Shown here one piece after another: positions 18,909-29,000 of a DNA stretch of 64,000 nucleotides (its first letter is position 1; each line of letters begins with the position of its first letter). Source of the DNA: Halomarina salina. Its GTDB lineage: Archaea > Halobacteriota > Halobacteria > Halobacteriales > Haloarculaceae. The position numbers and the translations under genes are program-made. The DNA is taken from positions 1 to 64,000 of the forward strand of contig NZ_JALLGW010000004.1 in the NCBI RefSeq assembly GCF_023074835.1, given 5' to 3'. The notes beneath the pieces are model-generated. The model searched no databases, was not told where the DNA came from, and saw nothing but the letters and a program-made list of their open reading frames with translations.

Positions 18909-19475
18909 ATGGTTTCTTTTGATCTTAACGAGGATGAGTTGTCGTCCGCGGGTATTGCAGTTAAGAATATAGTCGCCAAACTCGATCTTGATATTGAGTT
19001 TGACTTATCTTATTTATCATCGGAGATACCGCGCTCCAGTTATGAACCCGAACAGTACCCAAGCCTAGTTTTCAGACCATCCGGACTTTCAACAGTATTA
19101 GTCACTCGATCAGGGAAACTCTTGTTTACTGGCGCAGACTCAATTGAAAATTTGCGAGATACCTACCGACGCATTTCTGACGAGTTAGAAGGTATTGGAG
19201 TGGATGATGTCGGGAGAGCAGAAGAGATCGAAATCGTGAATGTTGTCTCGACATTCGAACTGCCTTCGAATGTAGACTTAAATTATTTATCTGTTACTCT
19301 TGGTCTTGAAAATATAGAGTACGAGCCAGAGCAATTCCCCGGTCTCGTGTATAGGATTGAAAACGGGCTTGTAGTATTGATTTTTTCTTCAGGTAAGGTC
19401 GTGGTCACCGGTGCAGAATCGTCATCAGAAATATTAGATGCGGTAAATACGATCCGTGAATTAATATCAGACTGA
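18909..19475 (+). CDS. tbp: TATA-box-binding protein paralogue inside the BREX locus
   Basis: An archaeal general transcription factor fold: two direct TBP repeats (about residues 16-97 and 107-188), 188 residues in all, the usual length for the family. Repeat 2 is canonical, with LGLENIEYEPEQFPGLVYR and LIFSSGKVVVTGA. Repeat 1 has diverged, with YEPEQYPSLVFR and VLVTRSGKLLFTGA. At the positions of the DNA-intercalating phenylalanine pairs, repeat 2 keeps Phe143 and Phe159, but repeat 1 has Tyr50 and Thr66. The ATG at 18909 is preferred to an in-frame TTG at 18819, because the extra 30 residues fit no TBP. The gene is AT-richer than its neighbours, lies divergent from brxHII and ends 4 bases from the pglZ stop. 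Haloarchaea carry several TBPs; a role in driving BREX or plasmid promoters is inferred. Confidence 0.93.
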   Translation: MVSFDLNEDELSSAGIAVKNIVAKLDLDIEFDLSYLSSEIPRSSYEPEQYPSLVFRPSGLSTVLVTRSGKLLFTGADSIENLRDTYRRISDELEGIGVDDVGRAEEIEIVNVVSTFELPSNVDLNYLSVTLGLENIEYEPEQFPGLVYRIENGLVVLIFSSGKVVVTGAESSSEILDAVNTIRELISD

Positions 19476-19479
19476 GAAT

Positions 19480-21630
19480 CTATTCTGGGGTGATCGTCAC
19501 GAAGTTCAACACAAACTCTTGGGGGAGGACGCCGCCGTGATAGAACCGCGCGTCTGGGAGCCCCTGGTTGCGAAAGCGCTGGATCGGATCGGCGAGGATC
19601 CTGACCTTCGCATCGTCGCCGAGGTAGCCCAGGTGTGCATCCTCGTCGAGCAATACGCCTGGAACGTCGTCATCGAAATCTGTTCCAGCAACCCATCGTC
19701 GGGTCACCTGTTCGGCGTTATCTGGCGGATTGAGATCGTCGATATCGACGTGCTTCGGCAGCGAGACGAAGCCGTGGTCTGAGAGGATGTACGCTCGGTC
19801 CCACTCACCCTTGTCCAGCTTCTCACAGATAATGCGTGAGATCACTTCGATGCGGTCGCTGAACAGCTCCTCGAAGTTCGTCAGCTCCTTCTCGCCCGTC
19901 TCGTCGATGTCGTTCCAGTAGTAGGCGACACGGGTGTTGCTCCAGCCCACCTCGTCCTCGGCGTCCTGCATGATGTAGCTCCAGCCATCGTTCTCGAGGA
20001 GGGTCTGGCGACGGTGGTTCGTGATTTTGCGGTTGTTGCGCTCAGGGACGAGTTCTCCGTCTTGGAGTTCGATGTTGAAGCTGAACTTGCTGCCGGGCGT
20101 GAGCGCGGCCTTTCCGAACTCAGTATCGGATGGAAGCGTGCCAACCCACGTGCTCTCGTCGACTTCGAGCTGGGGAAGTTCGCGACGGATCGAATCGGCG
20201 AGCTCGTGGGCGAGGTCGAACCGCAGCGCGTCGACGATGAACAGCGCGACGCTCTGGCCGCTCTGGAGGTGTTCCTGCTCCTCGGCGAAGAACTGGTGAG
20301 CGTGCTTCTCACCGACGAAGGGTGAGCCAGCTTCGATCTGGTCGACGACGAGGTCGCCGAGGTCGCTGAGGTACTCGAGGTATCGCGATTCGGTCAACGA
20401 GCAACGAAGGCCATCAAGCGTCGGCGTCGCCGGGTGTTCCTGTGGGAGCCCGGTCTCCGGTTTGCCAGAGACGATGAGGTTGAACACGGCGTTGTCGATT
20501 TGCCAGGTTCCCCCGTCGACGTCGCCGTAGAGGTCGACGACGTTACTGGTGTCGCCGCGCTCTTCCCACGTCGCGAGTTCGTCCGCGAGCGTGGCCACAT
20601 CAATGGCCTGCGTCCAGACGTTCGTCCACGGAACGTCGCCGTAGGTCGAGTTGAGTCGATCGTGGCGCTGCTTCGCCCGGGTTACACACGTCTCGTAGTC
20701 TCCACTGTTGAACGACTGGATCCACTCGTCCCAGAGCCGGTGTTCGAGCGAGGCGTCGACTGGACAGTCGACGAGCTTCCACGGCTCATCGTAGGTGCGG
20801 AGGATGTCGTGCCAGAACCGCTGGTCAGGATCAAGGTAGACGTTCGCAAGTTCACGCTTCTGTGCAGTCTTGCTCAGCACCGAGCGAAGCTCGGGTCTGG
20901 ACACACCGAATCCCGTGCTGGGTTCGGGCTGGTACTTATGTGGGAGGAGCGACTTGTCGAGGCCTTCGTCGACGAGCCACTCAGCGACCGCCCAGCGGCG
21001 TGTTCGTTCGACGATGGTGCCAGCGTCGGACTGGCCTTCAACGGCCTTGACACCGTTGTCAACCAGCAAGTCACGTATCTTCAGCAACTCGTCGCCATTG
21101 GGGAGGTTCCGCGTGCCGTGTTCGAGAACGAACTGCACAGGGTCGTCGTGGCCGTCCAGCACGATCTTTGTCTGGAGGCCCTGGAGGGATGGGAGGCCCC
21201 CCTCGCCATTGAGTTCTTCGTAGAGCGTTTGAGCGACCTTCTCGCGGTCCTCGGCGTTCTCGTAGGCGGTGCGAATCGTCGCCGCTTGGAGTTGATCGTT
21301 CTCGAAGCAGCGTGCCGCGAGCTTACCGATGTGCTGTTCGACGACACCGCCAGTATGCTCGACGTCCTTGAACCAGTCAACGTCGTCGCTGCTGGGCTGG
21401 GGAACGTACCAGACGGTCCGGTCGCGTGGGGCGTCTGCACGGAGTTCTAACGGTGTCTGCTCGGCAGCACGGAACTCACACCGGAGTTGGGTGCTCGCGT
21501 GTTCGACGATGTCTTGCAGATAGCCTCCATCGTCCCACCAGAGGACAACGGGATCGTCGGTGGACGCCCCGTCGATGCTGCTCTCGATGGCGTCATGAGC
21601 GCACTGTGGGAGGGTCTTGGTTGCCGGCAT
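19480..21630 (-). CDS. pglZ: BREX PglZ, alkaline-phosphatase-superfamily protein
   Basis: A 716-residue protein with the PglZ domain, the one core component present in all BREX types together with a BrxC/PglY ATPase. The metal-binding phosphatase-like core starts with ALFIVDALRFDLAHELAD near residue 460 and continues through TEFGKAALTPG near 510. The late motif LSDHGFVSLPKH lies near 617. The N-terminal 440 residues are helical and family-specific. It starts 2 bases after the pglX stop, so the two are co-transcribed. Biochemically, PglZ proteins are thought to work with PglX in depositing the BREX methyl mark; the enzymatic reaction itself is not settled. Confidence 0.93.
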   Translation of the reverse strand: MPATKTLPQCAHDAIESSIDGASTDDPVVLWWDDGGYLQDIVEHASTQLRCEFRAAEQTPLELRADAPRDRTVWYVPQPSSDDVDWFKDVEHTGGVVEQHIGKLAARCFENDQLQAATIRTAYENAEDREKVAQTLYEELNGEGGLPSLQGLQTKIVLDGHDDPVQFVLEHGTRNLPNGDELLKIRDLLVDNGVKAVEGQSDAGTIVERTRRWAVAEWLVDEGLDKSLLPHKYQPEPSTGFGVSRPELRSVLSKTAQKRELANVYLDPDQRFWHDILRTYDEPWKLVDCPVDASLEHRLWDEWIQSFNSGDYETCVTRAKQRHDRLNSTYGDVPWTNVWTQAIDVATLADELATWEERGDTSNVVDLYGDVDGGTWQIDNAVFNLIVSGKPETGLPQEHPATPTLDGLRCSLTESRYLEYLSDLGDLVVDQIEAGSPFVGEKHAHQFFAEEQEHLQSGQSVALFIVDALRFDLAHELADSIRRELPQLEVDESTWVGTLPSDTEFGKAALTPGSKFSFNIELQDGELVPERNNRKITNHRRQTLLENDGWSYIMQDAEDEVGWSNTRVAYYWNDIDETGEKELTNFEELFSDRIEVISRIICEKLDKGEWDRAYILSDHGFVSLPKHVDIDDLNPPDNAEQVTRRWVAGTDFDDDVPGVLLDEDAHLGYLGDDAKVRILADPIQRFRNQGLPDARFYHGGVLPQEFVLNFVTITPE

Positions 21631-21632
21631 GG

Positions 21633-24600
21633 CTACAGAACTTTGTCGTCGACAGTCATCGGAACGATCTCAGCGTCGGCCAGCGGCTTGATGTTGATTT
21701 CGACCCCGTGATTTTGATTCGGCTGGTAGCCAGCAGTCGTGATCTCTGAGAGGGCACGTTCAGACCAATCTGATTGAATTCGCTTATCGGCAAACTGACA
21801 TCGGTCGTCAATCTCTTCGGCCAGCGCCTTGAATTCTGCCAGCGGCGGGAGGTCGTCGACACTTTCGTCACCGTCAGTCATCGCCTCCAGATATGTACTG
21901 TCAACAATTGATGAGTTGTTGAGGCCCATCGCGAGTGTGGCGAGCAGGCGTTCGCTCTCAGTGAGATTTTCGAACGGTCGGCCGTCGTCGTCAAGTAGCT
22001 CGGCACCCTCGCGCTCGAAGTAGTAAGTCATGAAGAGAATACCCGTGCTGGAGTAGTGGTCCGAACCCTTGAGCCGCCAGTTGAAGTAATCGAACAGATC
22101 AGCCAGATGTGCTTCGACTGGCTCGTCAACTGGTTTAGCGTATTCCTCGCACGCCCGTTCGAGTTCTTCAAGTGCGTCTAACCACTCGTCTCGCCACTCG
22201 TTGACAGCCTCCCAGAACTTGTCGGAGAAGGTATCTTTGAACCACTTCTCACCCTCGCGCTCGCGAAGTTCAGCCAGCGTGTCCACGCGCTTTCGCGTCT
22301 CTTCACGAAAGGCGGCGACCTTTGGGGCAAGATCATCAACTCGCTGGCGATCATCATCGTCGAAATCTCGTTCGTCAGTGCTGCCTAGCTCCTGAATCAC
22401 GTCCTCGAGGATATTGATCTGATTGAGACCACTCGCACATCGTTCGTACTGCTCTGCGGCCTCGGCTTGTTCACTCGTCGAAAGCGAGTCATCGCGTCGG
22501 CGACGGTTCGCCGCGCTGCGGCGCTCACGCAACTCGGCCTTCCGCGGTTCGAGATACTGATTGGCTAGTCGGTCGAGTAAGCCGGAATCGAGGCAGTGGT
22601 AGTCAACAAAGCACGCGAAGCCCTCACCTTTCGAATCCGTAATGAGGCGCTCAGTGGTGAGTTTCCAGAGAATCGGCGTGTTCTTCATCCGACTAACGTG
22701 GTAATCAAACAGGTCCTCAGAGATGAATGACCTGAGGTTAGGATAAGCTTCCTCAGTAGCTGATTCGTCTCCGAGGACCTCGTCAACTTCGACGAGGCGA
22801 TCCTCGGCATGCTCATGGTAGATCTCCTCAAAACGTTGAACTATTCTGCCGAGCATATCAGGTTGTTTATCATTACCATGGAGAGGAACAATCCCATCCG
22901 GTTCAGCTCGGGCAGCCTCCATCGCGAAGTGATGGACAAGGTCCTTAATTTGTTCGTCAAAGTTGTCTGGTACTGAGTCAATTGATTCCGACTCTGGTAT
23001 GGTTCGACGTGTAGGGTCGTTCCCGGTTCGAAGATGTATGTCGGTATGGACCTCCTCGCGAGTACTTTCAGATATATCTAACTCATCGTATAGAATTTTA
23101 TCAATATTTTCAGATAGCTCTTCAATTTTAGAATGACGGTTAACACGGTCTTTTTCGATACGAATAGACTGTTCAGACAGCGAAGATTTTCTGGGGGAGG
23201 TAACTCCGAGCATTTGATCAAGATCAGGTATATTTTCAGTATACATGTGATTGTAAAAGAATTCATTATTCTGAACACCGGTAAGGAGAGCTGGAGCAAC
23301 GTAATACGGACTTGTGGGATCGTACAATCTATCTATCAACTTCAGCATATACTGTTCTTCAGATGCTTCCTTTAATTCGTTAATTTCAGAAAACGACTCG
23401 TACCAGGGAATGCTGCCGACATACCCTGCTGTCCAATGACGACCTGTTGTAATGGATAGAAACAGCGAATGATAAAGTGATGAATTTAGGACAGCCATCA
23501 TCTGCCATAGTGATTTCTTATTATCTGGAACGTATAGATATCCGGTTGCACTGAACAGGCGCCCAGGGGGGAAATACCCGAATCGTCTCCCAGTTTGCTT
23601 TATATATGTCCAAGTTAATCCTTCGTCACCATACATTTGTTCATTTGGCGTCCGGACCGTATTGCTAAACCGTTTTATATTTGTACCGTTCTCACCCCAC
23701 TCGACCACTTGGTTCACGTGTGGAACAATCCATACATCGGATCCTCCCGTAGCAATCAATTTAAACAATGAAAAATCAGTAGTTTCCCATACGTAGCGAT
23801 AGAACCTTCCATCGTTTGCAGTTGCGATACCTTGACGCGCTAAACCTGCAGACTCACCACTAACTTCTGCCTGTTCTGCATCTAGCTTTAGTTCCGTTTC
23901 ATGTAGATCTCTCACTTCGTCTGGGGTTGAATAACAGATAGAATTTCCAGGGACTTTTGAAAATTCATTCAAGTCAATCTCGAAATATCGTCTAATATCA
24001 CCCTCGATCCCGGAGATCACGTTGGTAAATCTTCTTTCTTTTTGTGCAGGTTCTAGATCATAAAGACGAATGAAGCTGCCGGTAGTCTTTGTTCCACCAC
24101 TGGATCGGATTACAGTACCCGCGGTCCGGACGGTTGCGTTGTCCAGAATGCTGCTCCCGAACTCGGCTAAGAAGTCAAAGCTACTTAGTTTGCCCAAAAA
24201 GTCCGTCCTAAACTCGCGGAATCTCCTTTTAAACATGAATGTCTGGGGCACTAGCATACCTATCCTCCCATTCCTACTTGTCAAATTGTCTGCAATTTCA
24301 AAGAAGTTAATATAGAATTCTGTCGGGTAATTATAATGGGATTCAATATACTTCTTGATTGAGGACGGCATTCGGTTCCGGGATCCATACGGTGGGTTCA
24401 TCAGAGTCACGTCGTAGTCCTGCGCCAGAATGTCCAGCAATCGAACAAAGCTCCGCAGGTCCTGCGCGAGGAACGAATCTGAGTCCCGATGTTCATCAAC
24501 GGCTTCCCGTAGACTGTGTAAGACCTGTCCGAGCGTATGGCTCTCCGTTGGGTCGTCGGTGAGAGTAATCTGCACACCTCCAACATCGCTGTCATCCTCG

Positions 24601-25949
24601 AACAGGTCACCAAGCGTACCACGAACATCTAGCAGGCTGCCGAGTCCGTGGACCTCCTCAAACGCCTCAAGGATGCGTCGAAGTGCGTCCTCGACTTTCT
24701 GGTCGTCGCTTGCTACTTCATCGAATACAGTTTCGACGCCGTCGATGTCGGCGACTGATGAGTCTGCACAGACGATACCGACCTCCGGCATATTGAACCC
24801 GTGTGCCCCTTCGGCCTCGGTTCGGGTTCGTCCCTTCAGGTACAGATTGAACGCTGCTAGCTGACACGCACGCATGTCGAGGTCGACACCGTAGAGATTG
24901 TGTTTCAGAATCTCTCGCGGTACCTCCTCGTGGGGCAGGTCGGTCTCAGCGCGCCAAATTCTCTCTAGTACGTCGAAGGCGTACAGCAGAAAGTGTCCAC
25001 TCCCACAAGCAGGGTCGATGACGCGAAGCTCCTTCGGGTGTTCGAAGTCAGTCGGTTCTCCTTCCTCCTCGGACGGGACGAGATAGGTACAGAAGTCAGC
25101 AATATTGGGCGATTCGTTGGGTGAAAGTGGCCGGTTCTTTCGCTCGTCAGGACTGAACCCTTCCTGGGCTTCGACCACGTCCCGTAACTCGCCAGTATGT
25201 TCGAGGTAGAGCTTCCCGAGCGAGTTGTCGGTGAGCATTCGGACGACCCAGTGTGGCGTGTAAAACTGGTTAGCTGGCGGGACGTCCTCAGGGTCTAGAC
25301 CAACCCGGTCACCTTTCCGGCGGAGATCATCAAGGAGCTTCGTGTTGTAGTACTCGTAGACCCAGCCGAGCACGTCGTCTGCTCGCCAGACCTCATCGAG
25401 AACTTCATTGAGCATCCCACACAGCTCCTCAAAGGTGTTGTCGTCCGGATCGATAAGGCTGTAGGCGGAAGAACGGTCGAAGAGGATCTCAATCTCATCG
25501 GCCAGCTCGTCACACGCGTTGTGGTAAGCTTCGAGGATGGCCTCGTCCTCCAGCAGAAACTCTTCGTGGACAAGTGTCTCTGCCGCAGGTGTCAAACCGT
25601 TCTCTTTGAACACGGTGACTTCCTCATCGATGAAGTCACGGACTTCCATACAGCGCAGCGCAGCAAGACGATTGACGATGGTGTACCCGACACCAGTGAT
25701 GTACCGCTCAAACGCCTCGTCCCACGTATGGCCGTCGACGGCCTCAAGTTCGATAGCTTCGACGAGCTGTTGCGTGTCCTCATCTAGTCCGTCCACATTC
25801 TCCGGCTCGTCATCGAGACCTTTCTGCGTCAGTTGGAACCGGACGTTGTCTTCGACGCGCTCGCGGAGATCTTCGACGACATCTTCGAGATGTTCACGTT
25901 CAGCCTTATCCAGTTGCGCCTTCCGTTGAGAGAGTGAATCGCCTTCCAT
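21633..25949 (-). CDS. pglX: BREX adenine-specific DNA methyltransferase PglX
   Basis: The protein has 1,438 residues, long for an N6-adenine methyltransferase but typical of PglX. The SAM-binding motif IDPACGSGHFLLYAF lies near 310 and the catalytic TLMNPPYGS near 515, both in a class I gamma-type order. Residues 1-290 are a helical N-terminal region and 1,050-1,438 a charged C-terminal region. The piece after the NPPY motif (about 536-983) should hold target recognition; its DNA is conspicuously AT-rich compared with both ends of the gene. PglX modifies host DNA at a non-palindromic site so that BREX can tell phage from self. About 75 bases separate it from brxC upstream, and only 2 bases from pglZ. 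Confidence 0.93.
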   Translation of the reverse strand: MEGDSLSQRKAQLDKAEREHLEDVVEDLRERVEDNVRFQLTQKGLDDEPENVDGLDEDTQQLVEAIELEAVDGHTWDEAFERYITGVGYTIVNRLAALRCMEVRDFIDEEVTVFKENGLTPAAETLVHEEFLLEDEAILEAYHNACDELADEIEILFDRSSAYSLIDPDDNTFEELCGMLNEVLDEVWRADDVLGWVYEYYNTKLLDDLRRKGDRVGLDPEDVPPANQFYTPHWVVRMLTDNSLGKLYLEHTGELRDVVEAQEGFSPDERKNRPLSPNESPNIADFCTYLVPSEEEGEPTDFEHPKELRVIDPACGSGHFLLYAFDVLERIWRAETDLPHEEVPREILKHNLYGVDLDMRACQLAAFNLYLKGRTRTEAEGAHGFNMPEVGIVCADSSVADIDGVETVFDEVASDDQKVEDALRRILEAFEEVHGLGSLLDVRGTLGDLFEDDSDVGGVQITLTDDPTESHTLGQVLHSLREAVDEHRDSDSFLAQDLRSFVRLLDILAQDYDVTLMNPPYGSRNRMPSSIKKYIESHYNYPTEFYINFFEIADNLTSRNGRIGMLVPQTFMFKRRFREFRTDFLGKLSSFDFLAEFGSSILDNATVRTAGTVIRSSGGTKTTGSFIRLYDLEPAQKERRFTNVISGIEGDIRRYFEIDLNEFSKVPGNSICYSTPDEVRDLHETELKLDAEQAEVSGESAGLARQGIATANDGRFYRYVWETTDFSLFKLIATGGSDVWIVPHVNQVVEWGENGTNIKRFSNTVRTPNEQMYGDEGLTWTYIKQTGRRFGYFPPGRLFSATGYLYVPDNKKSLWQMMAVLNSSLYHSLFLSITTGRHWTAGYVGSIPWYESFSEINELKEASEEQYMLKLIDRLYDPTSPYYVAPALLTGVQNNEFFYNHMYTENIPDLDQMLGVTSPRKSSLSEQSIRIEKDRVNRHSKIEELSENIDKILYDELDISESTREEVHTDIHLRTGNDPTRRTIPESESIDSVPDNFDEQIKDLVHHFAMEAARAEPDGIVPLHGNDKQPDMLGRIVQRFEEIYHEHAEDRLVEVDEVLGDESATEEAYPNLRSFISEDLFDYHVSRMKNTPILWKLTTERLITDSKGEGFACFVDYHCLDSGLLDRLANQYLEPRKAELRERRSAANRRRRDDSLSTSEQAEAAEQYERCASGLNQINILEDVIQELGSTDERDFDDDDRQRVDDLAPKVAAFREETRKRVDTLAELREREGEKWFKDTFSDKFWEAVNEWRDEWLDALEELERACEEYAKPVDEPVEAHLADLFDYFNWRLKGSDHYSSTGILFMTYYFEREGAELLDDDGRPFENLTESERLLATLAMGLNNSSIVDSTYLEAMTDGDESVDDLPPLAEFKALAEEIDDRCQFADKRIQSDWSERALSEITTAGYQPNQNHGVEINIKPLADAEIVPMTVDDKVL
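23000..24340 (-). other. AT-rich mosaic segment within pglX
   Basis: Inside the otherwise GC-rich pglX frame this stretch shows many A/T-ending codons and long A/T runs, for example around 23086-23110, 23340-23400 and 24290-24350. Both flanks return to the GC-rich codon choice of the rest of the BREX operon. The reading frame is intact throughout. The segment encodes about residues 536-983, after the catalytic NPPY motif, where the target recognition domain is expected. Exchange of this domain with a donor of lower GC is the simplest explanation. The borders are approximate. Confidence 0.6.
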
Positions 25950-26024
25950 AGAACGTAACCCAGTATGCTAACATTGACAGACAGGAGCGTCTTTAATGTT
26001 GCCGACGGGGGCTCCCCGAAATAG

Positions 26025-29000
26025 CTACTCTTCGATTAACACGATACCACCATCGTCGACGTCGTCCAGCGTTTGTTTGGCCTCTCGGATTCGAGTCAAC
26101 AGTTTCTCCGACTCGTCGAGGAGCTCCGTCGCTCGTTCGTCAGTCGGACGATCGTCTGCATCGACTAATCCCGTCACATCGTCGGTGATCGCAGCGTTCG
26201 GAAGCTCCTGCCGGAGCTCTTCGGCGACGAGCTGTAGCTCCGCCCACGCGTCATCGTCAGCCCCCGGAAGCTTGGGATTCTTTGCTTCCTCAATGAGCTG
26301 CCGAACTCGCTGGAGCGACGGCGGCCGCGACGCGTTCAGTACGGTCACAACCGACTCAGTGGTTGGCGAATCCGGATGATCTGTCCGGAGATCATCGTGG
26401 GCAGATTGTAATTCCGACCACGGGCTCGATTCACCTTCGAGAAGCTCGCGAACCTTCTCGTAATCCTCGGCCTGCTGGCGCACGGACGAGTCAACCAACT
26501 CCCCTTCGGTGATCTGATTGCCGCTCCACGCGACCTCGAACATAGACTCGAGTTCGTCGAGCGAGACGTCGTCGAACGTCGCTGTAGCGTCGTCGAGGAG
26601 ACCCCCAACGTCCGACTCGTTATCGCGAAGCCAGTCGGTGAGCACCGTACAGATCTCGGCTGGGTCTGACGAGTCGGCAGACTCGTCCGTCACTCGCCGG
26701 TACTGCGTCGAGAGTTCGTCGACGCGATGGCCTGTTGCATCCGCGAGCCGCGAAGTCACGGTTGTCTTCGTCGGGACAGACCCGCTCTCCGCGGTCGTCT
26801 GCATTCGACCAGTAATCGTTGCACTGGGGTAGAGGTCCTCCAGCAGTTCGAGCGTCTCGGTGAACTGCGCCCAGAGCGTGTTCTCGCTGTCCGCTGCAGC
26901 GAAGAGGTCACGTGCGTCGGCGAAGGTTTCGGCCTCGGACTGGATGCCGTCGTCGACCAACTCTGACGTAGTGATATCGCCACCACTGTAGGCCGGTTCC
27001 AGAACAGCCTCCAGCCCGTCCAAGGCCACATCGAACTCTCTGGAGACGCCCTTGAACGTCCGCTTGACGAGGACGCTGTTGGTTTCGACCCAGGAGGCAA
27101 GTTCGGCTACCCACGCGTCAGGGTCACTGCCTTCGGGATCGTGGCCGAGGACCGTCGACACGACCTTGCGAATCTCCTTTGGATTGACCGTATCGACGCC
27201 GAACCGAACCTGCAACGACGTGAGCCCGCCCTTCGTTCGGACCTGTCGACCAATCGCCGTCGGATCCGTCACGTAGTCCGTATCCTGCTTGAGTGCAACC
27301 TTCTCGTTCGATGTCGCGAGCGTGATGAGCAGCGCCGCAATCGACTCCTGTGGCGTCCCTCGGTAGTCGCCGTTCGCCGTCCGCGTTTGCTGGAGCAGCG
27401 TCTCGACGTCCACTGCAGTCTGTGATTCGTACTCGTCGATGAACTCCCGACACCAGCCAGTGTCCGCGAGTGCTGTACTCGACGTATCGACGCCAAGCAT
27501 CACGGCGTCGCTATCAGCGAGCGGCCAGTCGCCACTTCCACGGAAGAATTTCGCCAGCTCCTTCGCGTCGTCCACCTCGATGAGCGGCCGAGAGAGGACC
27601 TTTCGCGTCGAGCCAAACACTGCCTGTACCTGGTCTTCGACGACGTCGTCGAGGACGTTTGGTCGCTCACCCCGGTAGTCGTGGACTGTGTGGACAGACG
27701 CGTTTTTGAGGAGATCGCTCACGGACGACTCCAGCCGTCGTTTATCCGTCCGGTGCTCTCGTTCGAGCTCCTCGTGACTCTCGGTCTCTTCTTCCAGCAC
27801 CTGCCCCATCCCGATGACGTTGCGGATTCTGTCGAGTGTCGTCTCGGGAACGTCGATCGCGATGAGGATGTGTTCACCACCGTCACGCCCGTCGTTCACG
27901 TCCTGCCACGTCTCTACCTGGTCAGCAACTGTATCGGGATCGTCGGCGAGGACGCGAATTCGGACGGCGTCGTACTCCGTGGTTGGCGCTCTGCCCACTG
28001 GGTCAAGGATGGAGTACTCGTAACGGAGGGGAACGAGCCGCTCGTCGCCGACGTCGGCCTCGTGGAGGCTGTTGTCGCTTCGGAAGAAGTAGTCGTTCTC
28101 CCGGAGTCGCGTCTCAAGCCAGGCAGAGAGCTGGTGTGGCGAAATCTGCTCGGCTTTCGTCTGTGCCCGACTGAGGATACTCTCCTGTTCCTCCGAGACG
28201 AGCGTGTACACCTCGTCGCCCTTGTCGTTGGTCTCCGTGAGCACCTTCCGCTTATCGACGAGCGTGTTGAGTGCCGATTGGGTTTCTTCGACGCGTTGAT
28301 CCACCGAGGCGTTCACGTCGTCGAGCATCAGCCGCCCGAGGTTCTCTGGCGTCGCCGGGACTGCTGGTGTCTGGTTCAGCAGGTACAACGCCTTCGAGAC
28401 ACGGACTTCCCACGCATCCTCGTTCCCCTCGAACGTCGGGATCAGCGTGTTCTCGAGCATCTCCTGGACCCACAGCGGCACATAGGTCGTCTCCTCGACG
28501 AGCAGGTCGAACAGTTCGTCCCACGTAACGAGGGCTCCCTCTTCCGCATCAGCCCAGCCGAACTTCGTGAACAGCGACCGAACCAGAACGAGCAACGCAC
28601 GACCCTGGATGTAGTCACGCTCGGTCGCTCGGCCTTGCGTGATCAGTTCCTGCATCACCTTCCGCAACAGCGTCAAGTCGTACTCGCGGAACGGATACGA
28701 CTCGATCGCGTCAGGGTCAGCACTCCCGACTGGTGAATACGCCTCCAGCGAGAGGTCCGGCATCGACGAGATGAGCGAGGAGACTCGAGAGCTGCCTTCA
28801 CTGTCCTTCTGCAGCCAGCGTTTCCGGATGATGATTTCCGTGTCCGCACCTTCGAGCGGTACTTGCTGATGGGTCCAGTGATCCTCGGAGGGTTTTCCGA
28901 TGAGGCTCTCGCGTGTATCCGGAAGCGAGTACTGACCAGTGGTCACGACGACCGGGTTCGGGCCGTACTGGAGCGCTTCCATCGTCTCCTCGAACTCGCG

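Noticed and set aside
19480-21450. A 338-codon plus-strand frame at 20434-21450 opposite pglZ
   Set aside because: It lies exactly antisense to a well-supported PglZ and has the composition typical of antisense frames in GC-rich DNA.
15894-25949. DISARM system (SNF2 helicase plus methyltransferase)
   Set aside because: The helicase is DrmD-like, but pglZ, two brxC, brxA and brxB are present and no drmA, drmB or drmC was seen, so BREX is the right reading.
25950-26024. GGGG-AG-CCCC mini-hairpin as a terminator between brxC and pglX
   Set aside because: A 4-base stem with a 2-base loop and no T run is too weak, and the flanking genes belong to one operon.
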